From: Chloroflexi bacterium TSY
Lineage (GTDB): Bacteria; Chloroflexota; Anaerolineae; Caldilineales; Caldilineaceae
NCBI GenBank assembly: GCA_019217005.1
Contig: JAHBNG010000076.1
Coordinates: 1 to 64,000 of the forward strand
Length of the DNA stretch: 64,000 nucleotides
Reading direction: 5' to 3'
Part shown: in pieces, positions 55,692-64,000 of the stretch
Layout of the letters: every line of letters begins with the position of its first letter
Numbering within the stretch: position 1 is the first letter of the stretch
The notes under the pieces: model-generated
The model's input: only the letters and a program-made list of their open reading frames with translations
The model's database searches: none
What the model was told of the DNA's origin: nothing
Position numbers and translations under genes: made by a program

Positions 55692-57200
55692 TTACTTGAT
55701 ACCCTGCAGCACCTGTAGCTCAATAAAACGTGTCTTGTTCCAAACAGTGAGGGGGACAAGATGTTGCCCATTCCACTCACCAAACAACGAGAGATTGTCT
55801 TGATACCCAAGCGCCGCGATTTGCCACCCATGATCATACTTCTCGGGCAGCGGAAGCAAAAATCCAGCTCGATCCTGGATCGACCAGTTCACTTGACCTG
55901 GCTTTATGTTGTCTCGCCGTGCAGTGACACTCGACAAGGCAACGGGGTAAGCCCTAAGCCATGGGTTCAATGCGATGCTCTCAGCGTATTGGCGCATGAC
56001 AGCGTCGATGGATGGATTTCCGATCAAGCTCATCTGACATGCGCGCTCGTCCGCGGTTGAGGATGAAGACATACATCGGTCATCGAAGCGATTGTCAAGC
56101 AGTGGCTGGGCGTGGAGAATGTTGTGCAAAGTCAATAATTGCGCTCGAAAAGGTGTCTTGCTGGGATAAAAATTGAGCGTTACGTCAAGAACTGAGCCAC
56201 CGAGCAATCGTACATCAAAATCCTCTCGACGATAGAGAATGTGTGACAGCAGCGCAAAACGATTGCAGGTGTTTCCCCAAAGCCAGATAAGTTGTCGTTT
56301 ACGCTTGCCAACCCTCTCATCATGACGCCCCACAACATACCAGCAATCGCGCACGGTCTGTTCCGCGTCCTTTGCCTCTTGTTGCGGCTCAGGCTCTTGA
56401 TCGAATGTCCAATTGACCCTTGGAAGCCATCCAGTTGCAGCCCGCAGATCGGCCTGCTCCTCAACGGAAAAAGAATCAAAGCGCTCGAATCCCTGAATCA
56501 AAAGATAGAGCCGCCCAATGATGAACAATATCTCTTGAGGCCAAGTTGGCCCTTTGCCGACAATTGTCGCGAGTCGTTGGACATCATAGGCCACTTCGGT
56601 TGCATGAGCATCGATCAGCCGGTCCGCCATCTGACTCCAATAGGTTTGCGGCCTATCGCGTGCTGCGCCCAATCCTGTCTGCACCAAATCATGGAGCCAA
56701 AGCTTAAGTTCTTGTAGTCCAGAATGAATGTCGGCCTGCCGTTTCTCTAGGAAAGTAAGTTGCTTGGCTGTTCGTGTGTCCTGATTCGCTCGCGCATTTT
56801 CTGCTACAGTCGATAGTTCTCCCGAAGGACTATCGGGCCATACATGAAGCCAGTCGGGAGCTTGTTGTTGCGCAAATGCATCGCTTTCCAGCGTAAAGAG
56901 TAGAAGCAACGCCAATGTATGCGTACAAGGATAGGTGCGGGTTGTACAGGTACAGTGTAGAGCCAGGTGGGAGAGTCGGATTGAGACGCGTGCAGGAGGC
57001 TTATTTTTGAGAGGGAATTCACCCCACACTGCCTCCTGGTTGTGGGCCAAAGTCGTCCATTTTTCGACGCTCGCCAAAGAGCGGCTCGAGCGTATATGGA
57101 CCTGGTTGGGCGCCAGGCCCAGAATCTGTTCGGTTGTATACAAAAGTGGTATTGGACCTTTCGAGCGTTGTTTTGGATTGTTTGTTGAATGAGCCAGCAT
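55692..57200 (-). CDS. SWIM zinc-finger protein of MoxR/VWA system
   Basis: 502 residues. The SWIM motif CxC-xn-CxH is seen as HCTCTTRTYPCTHTLALLLL near residue 83, preceded by LKNKPPARVSIRLSH. The rest is helical with Trp-rich patches (RLIDAHATEVAYDVQRLATI, LRAATGWLPRVNWTFDQ). SWIM domains bind zinc and mediate nucleic-acid or protein contacts. It is the first gene of the leftward cluster and precedes DUF5691 by 1 nt. The gene is intact. Confidence 0.88.
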   Translation of the reverse strand: MLAHSTNNPKQRSKGPIPLLYTTEQILGLAPNQVHIRSSRSLASVEKWTTLAHNQEAVWGEFPLKNKPPARVSIRLSHLALHCTCTTRTYPCTHTLALLLLFTLESDAFAQQQAPDWLHVWPDSPSGELSTVAENARANQDTRTAKQLTFLEKRQADIHSGLQELKLWLHDLVQTGLGAARDRPQTYWSQMADRLIDAHATEVAYDVQRLATIVGKGPTWPQEILFIIGRLYLLIQGFERFDSFSVEEQADLRAATGWLPRVNWTFDQEPEPQQEAKDAEQTVRDCWYVVGRHDERVGKRKRQLIWLWGNTCNRFALLSHILYRREDFDVRLLGGSVLDVTLNFYPSKTPFRAQLLTLHNILHAQPLLDNRFDDRCMSSSSTADERACQMSLIGNPSIDAVMRQYAESIALNPWLRAYPVALSSVTARRDNIKPGQVNWSIQDRAGFLLPLPEKYDHGWQIAALGYQDNLSLFGEWNGQHLVPLTVWNKTRFIELQVLQGIK

Positions 57201-57369
57201 ACTGGGGAGGCTCTAAGGGATCATACGTGGAGTAGAGAAGAAAGTTTCACACACTTTGGCCCTTTCGGTCCAACCCGCCTGCTAAGCCTAGCCGCCTTCA
57301 CAACAGCAATGGCCTGTGGCAACTCCATAGCCACATCATTCTCAGAAATATGCGCGACAGTACCCGGTT

Positions 57370-57639
57370 CTAGTGACTGTTCGACAGGAATACACCCAGC
57401 ACAACAAACCACTCCCACGCTAACAAATATCGATCGACATACCGCCAGAAGATCCACCCCAACACACACTCCACAAAGACCAACCCAACCATGATCCCCC
57501 GATACATCCCAACAACCCGCCGCAAATCCCCATAAAGCGTCGGGGGATGCTGCATCACCGTTTTTACATAATCCCCAGCAACATTCACCTGCTCCCGCAC
57601 CTGCTGCCACCGCTGGTCAAAGCTACCCCGCTCACTCAT
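57370..57639 (-). CDS. Small membrane protein downstream of NB-ARC gene
   Basis: 89 residues. A soluble N-terminus (SFDQRWQQVREQVNVAGDYV) is followed by two hydrophobic segments (GIMVGLVFVECVLGWIFW; FVVLGVFLSN). It starts 87 bp after the stop of the NB-ARC gene on the same strand and probably belongs with it. No family recognised. The intervening 57655-57730 is low-complexity CTAATCCG-type repeats. Confidence 0.5.
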   Translation of the reverse strand: MSERGSFDQRWQQVREQVNVAGDYVKTVMQHPPTLYGDLRRVVGMYRGIMVGLVFVECVLGWIFWRYVDRYLLAWEWFVVLGVFLSNSH

Positions 57640-57726
57640 CTACCCACCACCTCGTCTCCAATCCACTATCTAATCCATTGCCCCGTCCGCTCAATCCGCC
57701 CCCAAATCCGCTATCTAATCCGCTAC

Positions 57727-60700
57727 CTACAACCACTCCCACTCCTCACAAACCTCATGCACAACATCCCCAACCGCAACCAAAACCTCTTCCGGCAACC
57801 GCCGCAACCAAACCATCCCATCCCCAGCCAAATAATCCAGCAACGCCGCCCGCTTTGACGTCCACATCTTCTGCTCAATATGTAAAATAATGACCAAACA
57901 AATCTCTCGAAAAATTGGACTAGCATTCTTCACGTGAGGAACATACTGACTCAAAACGTCCACCCGTTCAATCTGATCCTCAATCCGAAAAGCCGCCCTC
58001 AACCCAAACCGCAACAGCACCGCCCGATCAAACGCATTTCCCAGAGGCAAAAGCCACGCAGCCGCCTCCGCCTGTTTCTTGGGATCATCCAACTCTTTCA
58101 TCAAGTCCCTGGCCTCACCAAAGAGGCGCACCCGATCTCCCCACGCAGCCAGCTGCGCAAGCATCATAATACGACTAAACGGATCCTCGATATGACGTGA
58201 TGCCGACAGCGCCCGCTGATACACCCTCGCACGTTGACTCTCCGCCACACTTGGCAAAACAGCCGTCAACGCCCGCGCATGTACTTCCACTACTTCTACA
58301 TCTTCAAACTTTGATGCATCATTGATGATAAGCATTTGTCCCAACGCAAAGGGCCTTCGATTCTCTTTGAGCTGAGGGAGAAGGGCCGCCAATAACTCGA
58401 TTCGATCTGTAACATTTACAACAGCAACCGCCGATGACAGGGCGATATCCAGTAATTCATCCCGTGCCGCTTCATCGATATCAAGATCCAACTGAATCAA
58501 AAGCGTCGCACGCTCCTGAACATCTTCGATGGCTCGAACTGTGTCCATAAGCTGCGCTAAAACAGGAAGTTGTTCAATAGGCTTCAGACTCTGAAGCAAA
58601 CGCACCAGTGCAGCCGATCGTGTAGGTTTGTCAGCAATATCCCCCACCATCTCAATGGCCCTGGATCGCAACTGAATGCGTATTTCTTGGTCATCGCAAA
58701 AGCTAAACCCCAATTGCACAATTTCAAGATCAGTCCAAGGTTCTATTCCATCTAGCTCTCCCTTCAGTCGTTCCAGTAGTTGTCTCCGAATTGGTGATTT
58801 TAATTGCTCAATAATTTCAGGATAGATCCGAACCCGCTGCAATCGATCTTCAATCGCAACGGCAGAGTCAAGCTGCTGTCGAATTGTCATATCCGTTGGT
58901 TCTGTGGATATCATCTCTGTTATGATGCGTCGATTCAATTGATCTGAGATATAAGGCAAGACTTCGGCTAAGGCCTGGTACCCCTTCGCATCAAGTAACG
59001 GCAGTATCATTTCGATCAGCGTACCGCGCAGCCATTCGTTTGATATATTCATCAGTAGATAGCAGTAACTCGTGTCAGGCAAGTCAGGTATGAGTTCACT
59101 CAAGACCCGTATGCACCTCTCCTCATCCTGGATAGCCACTACCGCAACCAATGCCTTATTTTGAGCGTCTTCACTGCTCACGTGACGAATGAGATCTCTC
59201 AAGACACGTATGCACCGCTCTTCATCCTGGATAGCCACTGCTGCAGCTAGCGCTTCTTTCAACGCTTCTACTTTTCGTTCGCCGCTCTCAAGTAAGGAAT
59301 GAGATCTCTCAAGACATCGGCACGCCTCCATTCATCCTGGACAGCCACTGTCACAGCAACCGCTTCTCTCAGTGCTTCTATTTGCTCGTCTCCGCTTAGG
59401 TGAGGAATGAGATCTCTCAAGACATCGGCACGCCTCCACTCACTCTGGATAGTTATTGCTACAGCCAGCGCTTCTTTCAGGGCTTCCGCTTGCCACTCCC
59501 CGCTCAGATGGGAAGCAAGAATTCTAAAGACGTCCGCACGCCTCCCTTCATCCTGGATAGCCTTTGCCGCAGGCAGCGCTTCTTGCAACGCTTTTGCCCG
59601 TCGTTTCCCACTCAGGTGAGGAATGAGATCTCTCAAGACATCGGCACGCCTCCCTTCATCCTGGATAGCCACTGCCGCAGCCAACGCTTCTTTCAACGCT
59701 TTTGCATGTCGTTTCCCGCTCAGGTGAGGAACGAGATCTCTCAAGACATCGGCACGCCTCCATTCATCCTGGATAGCTACTGCCGCAGTCAGCGCTTCTT
59801 TCAACGCCTTTGCATGTCGTTTCCCGCTCAGATGGGGAATGAGATCTCTTAAGGCACGTGCACGCCTCCATTCATCCTGGATAGCCATTGCTGCAGCCAG
59901 CGCATCTTTCAGCACTTCTACTCGTCGTTTCCCGCTTAGGTGAGGAATAAGATCTCTCAAGACGTCCGCACATCTCCATTCATCCTGGATAGCCTCCGCC
60001 GCAGCCAGCACTTCAAGTTGAACATCTTCACCAGTCAGGTGAGGAATAAGATCTCTCAAGACACGCTCACGCCTCCATTCATCCTGGATAGCCATTGCTG
60101 CAGCCAGCGCTTCTCTCACCGCTTCTACTCGTCGTTCTCCAGTCAGGTGAGGAATAAGGTCTCTCAAGACACGCTCACGCCTCCATTCATCCTGGATAGC
60201 CATTGCTGCAGCCAGCGCTTCTCTCACCGCTTCTACTTGTCGTTCTCCACTTAGATAGGGAATGAGGTCTCTCAGGACATCCGTACGCCTCCATTCATCC
60301 TGGATAGCCATTGCCGCAGCCAGGGCTTCATTTAACGCTGCTACTTGTCTTTTGCGGCTCAGGTAGGGAATGAGATCTCTCAGGATATGCACATACCGCT
60401 CTTCATCTTGGATGGCCACTGCCGCAGCTAGCGCTTCTTTCAACGCTTCAACTTGTCGTTTCCCACTCAGGTAGGGAATGAGATCTCTCAGGATATGCAC
60501 AAGCCTCTCTTCGTCTTGGATAGCCACTGGCGTAGCCAGTATTTCTCTGAGCACTTTTGCTTGCTGTGTGCCGATCAGGTGGGGAATGAGGGCACTCAAG
60601 ACGTCTGTGCGTCTTCCTTCATCCTGGAGTACTATCGCCGTACTCAATGCCTCCCTAATGACTTGATCACAGTGATTCGACTTTGTTACGTCGGTGATCA

Positions 60701-61713
60701 GCTTGAGGGAAGCCCTGTAACGCCGCAAAACAGATTCACTTCCTTGCATCCACTCCATCTGAAAATCATTCATGATCTGAATCACTTGACCAACGACAGA
60801 AGTTTGCACTTCTTCGGTCAGATACTCATAGAGCGCCATAAGCGAACGAAACCGTGCGTCAGGCGACACAATCGACTCAGCAGCTTGAAACGATTGCTGA
60901 AGAATATGCTGGTGTTCAATCGTTGAGAGTTGGCCGCTAGCCACCAATGCACACCCCAATTGCGCCTTATGCGCCGGATCCGGCGATTGCTCAAAAACAC
61001 TAACCGCCCGCGCAACCGGCCAAATCCCCTTCTCCACAGCATACCCAACCAAAGACGGTCCATAGTTGACAGCCAGTGAGCTAATCGATGTCCGAACCAG
61101 CGCCATCCGAAGGTAAATTAGCAGGAAATCGATGCTCGATTCTTCCGTCTGCTTACGAAATGAAGTTTGATGATGCAACTCCCAAGCTACCTCAAGATCA
61201 GCCAAATACCCATCATATCGATACCCAGACCCAACCACACGCACATGCAACCAATCATGGTTGGCAAAGAGATCAATTAACTCCTGACCAGCCTGCAGCT
61301 CCTCCCTTGCACACGCGCCCAAGTGATAAACCAAATGCTCATACAAATACCCATCATTTGGCGCGCTAGACCAACGATCTTTTGCCCGAGTTTGGCGATA
61401 CGCATCCAAAATAGCCCGGTGACCAGCATCCCAACCATCCGCACCAAGCTCCGAACGCATAAAATCACGAACGAGATCATGAAACGTAGCCGACAGAGCC
61501 TCCCCAGCATCATCCAGCTGGAGCAACGCCCGATCCCCAAGATAGTGGAGTAAATCGGCACTCTCATTCTCACCATAGTCGGCCAACGCCGACCACAATC
61601 GAGCGATAGCCACCAGCGGCGTGGCCTCATCCTCCTTAAAAATCGAGAGCGAAACAAAAAGCCGCCGCTCTTCATCCTTCAGGTCGGCAAGACTCAATTC
61701 AAAAGTCGTTTAA
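57727..61713 (-). pseudogene. NB-ARC/STAND repeat protein, 3' part, frameshifted
   Basis: Continues the NB-ARC gene of 63214-64000 after IS copy 4. It begins TTFELSLADLKDEERRLFVS with the winged-helix ARC2 region, then a helical domain (FMRSELGADGWDAGHRAIL), then about 15 repeats of 36 residues of type AIQDEWRRADVLRDLIPHLS (59090-60690). A 2-bp AG duplication near 59290 shifts the frame (LIPYLRAANEK, stop). The second frame (59331-57727) continues the repeats and ends DVVHEVCEEWEWL. Without lesions the whole protein exceeds 1600 residues. Such STAND ATPases are sensors in antiviral and programmed cell death systems. Confidence 0.8.
59090..60690 (-). repeat. About 15 tandem 108-bp repeats (36-aa helical units)
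   Basis: AGATCTCTC motifs recur at 59192, 59302, 59410 and on to about 60483 at 108-bp spacing; the 110-bp step between the first two contains the AG duplication that breaks the frame, and one unit near 60050 is 102 bp long. Each unit encodes AIQDEWRRADVLRDLIPHLS followed by G-(E/K)-R-x-V-E-A-L-x-E-A-L-A-A-A, a two-helix repeat of sensor type. Confidence 0.85.
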
Positions 61714-63213
61714 CTTTACTTTCTGGTAAAAGAAAAGAGATGAGGTGAGAAATGTGACAAAAAGCGGTTAGCAGTTCATCCAAAAGGTAGAGAACCCAAA
61801 AAGGAGGAAGGAATGCTAACCGCGCCAGAAATAACTATAGCAGTACTGATGAATGTATTGCAAGTAACGCCGATGGGAACAAACGTAAATGTAATGCGTC
61901 TGATGTGGGCAATGCTGAATGGGTCGTTTCTGAAAAGTCGAGGAGCAATCCATAGCGCATTGAAAGAAAGCGGGTTTGAAGATGAGGAGCTCCGGCGAAG
62001 CTGGTGGAGCTTTCGATATGGATCATGGGATATCACAAGTCTGCTGGGGTCGTGGCAAGAAGAAGTGGAAAGGGGAATGGGAGGCAAAAAAGTTAGAAGG
62101 GTACCGAGTGAAAAGCATAGATATCACAGGGTTCTGGCGACCGAAGCTGCAAGGGAAAGTGAACCGACTCTATAACTCAACGGCTCGTCGGGCATTGCCC
62201 GCGCTCATCTTTGGAGTGATGATAAGCTCGGGGGAGATAGGCGGGAAGCGAGTGCCACTGCTCAAGGCAATCATGAGATGCACGGTTGGAACAAAGGAAA
62301 GTGAGTTTCGGAAAAAGCTGCTGACAGAGACGAAGAAATCACTGGAGTCAGACGAAGTGGCGGTGGTCGATGCCGGGTTTACAATCAGAGAAATGCTAGA
62401 AAGCGGCATCGACCGATTTGTCCTGCGGGAAGCCATTAACTGCACAGTGCGCCGCAATGAGTTCCCCAAACGCAAAGAAAAAAGGCAGACCACCTGAATA
62501 TGGTGATATTGTGCGTCCGCTCTCTCGCAGCTATAAGGGAAAGCGACTCGAGGCTACAACTCCGGACTCGTCTGGTCGCTTTCTCTATAGTGGTCGCCTG
62601 ATTTGCTATCAAGCATGGCACAATCTCGTCCCCAGAACAACCAAGGTGGATACAGCCAACCGTACCTACTCGATTTACGTCATTCAGGATCCGGCCTACA
62701 ACACACCTTTGGTTTTGGCGACCGTTATGACTTTGCAGCCTGAAACCATTTATCTTGTCTACCTGGAACGCTGGCCTGTTGAACATCCCCCCTTGGCTTC
62801 CAAGCAGATGATTGGCTTACATCGTCAATTTGTTCATGCCGATGAGGCTTGTTTCCGCTTACCTGAACTGGGGCTGCTGGCTGGCAATCTTCTTTCCCAT
62901 TTAGCCGCTTCTCTTCCTCCCATACCGACTGGCTACTGGGATCGAGAGCCTCAATCCACTCCCGGCAGGCTGCGCCGTGTTCTCTCGAGTGCTCTTTTTC
63001 CAACTCCTGACCAACTCGACCCTGACTTTCGGAAAAAGGCCTCGGTTTCACACCATTTCCCTAAAGGCGTTCTCGCTCATCGCCGCCTCAATGCCGCTGC
63101 TTAAACTAGCCGAGCACTATTTTTACATTTTATCCCGTTTTTTCAGGGTGGATTCTTTTTTCCGCCCCTTTCGGTTTGCCCTTTGTCACTCAAGCCTTTA
63201 CCAGAAAGTAAAG
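61714..63213 (+). mobile_element. IS4-family element, copy 4 (defective)
   Basis: 1500 bp with the common termini. The flanks TTTAA (left) and TTTCC (right) match at three of five positions. Joining the host gene after removing the element and five flanking bases gives the frame DLETTFELSL, so the flanks are a mutated 5-bp duplication. It splits the NB-ARC gene. Confidence 0.9.
61813..63104 (+). pseudogene. IS4-family transposase, copy 4, two lesions
   Basis: Shares the 5-bp deletion near 62067 with copies 2 and 3. In addition it has one extra A in the run at 62478-62483 (six A against five in copies 1 and 3), which shifts the frame back out after NEFPKRKEKRQTT. The C-terminal frame keeps the YREK motif. 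Not functional. Confidence 0.9.
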
Positions 63214-64000
63214 TTTCCAGGTCATCGTGTAACTCTTTGGGACGACGCTTACGCAACTTTTGTGTATCAAATGACACCAACCATTCATCAGGCGAACGGC
63301 GACGCAACTGCTCTCCCGCCAGCTTAATGGCCAAAGGCAGACGCCCCAAGCGCGTGACGATCTCCTCCTGCCGTGGACGTTCGATAGCCCGTATAGAATC
63401 TCCAGACCATTCAATCAATAACTCAATCGCCTGGTCCATCGACATAACCGGCACAGGCAAAACCTTGGCGCCCACCTCAGTCGCAATCTCAGCATTACGC
63501 GTCGTAAAGAGCACGCGGCAACCCGGCACATCAACCAGAAAACACGCCAACTGCTCCCTCTCCCAAACGTCATCAACAATCAGAAGGCACTGTCGATTCG
63601 CCAAGCTATCAGCCAGGACATTCGTCAACTCCTCCGGCGTCAGCACTGTTTGCGGCACAGCCCCACCCAAAACTCGCACCCACTCCCGCAGACGAGCCAC
63701 CAAATCAGGACGCTGCCCCAGCGTCGCCCACAAGATTCCATCTGGAAACGCTGCCTGAACCGCCCCATCATCACAAAGCGTCCGCGCCACCACCGTCTTC
63801 CCAATGCCGCCCATCCCAAAAAGAGCACCCGCCTGCAAAATGCTAGACGTCATAGCAACGTTTCCATCACTCCTCAACAACAGATCCCGAATCTCCTCAA
63901 GCAGCTCATCCCGCACCACATAATTTGGCGGTAGCCGCACATGTCGATAAAAGTCGCACCGCCCACGACCGCGCCCATCACCAAACGACCCCAAGCCAGC
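63214..64000 (-). pseudogene. NB-ARC/STAND ATPase, 5' part, runs off right edge
   Basis: NB-ARC motifs in order: P-loop LFGMGGIGKTVVARTL, kinase 2 (Walker B) CLLIVDDVWEREQL, RNBS-type RVLFTTRNAEIATEVG and GLPL-like RLGRLPLAIKLAGEQLRRRS. It is cut by IS copy 4 after ELHDDLE. The frame is open up to the last base of the window with no good start codon (a TTG at 63994 is unlikely), so an N-terminal effector or signalling domain probably lies beyond the edge. Homologues couple nucleotide-switch activation to a killing effector. Confidence 0.82.

Overview
The window reads as a chromosome segment of a repeat-rich, filamentous-type Chloroflexota bacterium (Anaerolineae/Caldilineae-like). This is an inference from gene content: a SWIM/DUF5691/MoxR/DUF5682/VWA cluster, XisH/XisI, Uma2 and AAA-ATPase_like/PD-(D/E)XK proteins, MalT-like TPR fragments, a DUF11/SdrD-type surface protein and a huge NB-ARC repeat protein. 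No rRNA or ribosomal protein marker is present to settle it. The striking property is decay: more than twenty genes carry frameshifts, internal stops, internal deletions or insertions, so this is accessory, transposon-worked DNA with islands of intact genes.

Layout. 1-3.2 kb: two transposase wrecks, one a complete IS701-type element with TTAG target duplication. 3.2-7.8 kb: a small coiled-coil gene, an Rpn/DUF4351-like pseudogene, and a DUF4145-tailed gene cut in two by IS4-family copy 1, the only copy with an intact transposase. 8-11.3 kb: a serine-recombinase element (zinc-finger protein, long hairpin, recombinase, small ORF, DUF5372-like gene) whose recombinase is split by a 223-bp MITE. 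11.4-16 kb: a CPBP protease, a degenerate 60-bp-period array hit by a second, 155-bp MITE, a putative RHH toxin-antitoxin pair and a truncated group II intron. 16-20.5 kb: WYL regulator, epoxide hydrolase, HigB/HigA with a palindromic promoter-operator, an ISAzo13 remnant, and truncated XisH overlapping XisI. 20.7-22.5 kb: phosphotriesterase-like and isochorismatase-like hydrolases. 23.3-30.9 kb: an AAA/PD-(D/E)XK protein meeting tail to tail a surface protein with six 345-bp repeats, itself capped by IS4-family copy 2 just before its start codon. 32-40.7 kb: a metabolic/membrane gene strip read leftward (saccharopine-dehydrogenase-like, membrane protein, SRPBCC, VIT1/CCC1, methyltransferase, PaaK-like, MBL hydrolase) with several members broken, MITE copy 2 and IS4-family copy 3. 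41-45 kb: an orphan phage-tail-like pseudogene, a secreted or anchored unknown protein, tRNA-Glu and a sugar isomerase. 45.7-64 kb: a putative conflict island containing SWIM, DUF5691, MoxR, DUF5682 and VWA genes, with a convergent Uma2 nuclease wedged in, followed by a very large NB-ARC/STAND gene with 108-bp repeats that is frameshifted and cut by IS4-family copy 4. That gene runs off the right edge.

How the parts work together. The 47.8-57.2 kb genes look like one leftward operon: SWIM/DUF5691 are 1 nt apart and MoxR/DUF5682 overlap as ATGA. They match the MoxR AAA + VWA chaperone-like arrangement. HigBA and the 13.3-13.8 kb pair look like stand-alone toxin-antitoxin units. The IS and MITE families explain much of the gene disruption: four IS4-family copies hit three genes and the leader of a fourth, and the 223-bp MITE hits a fifth.
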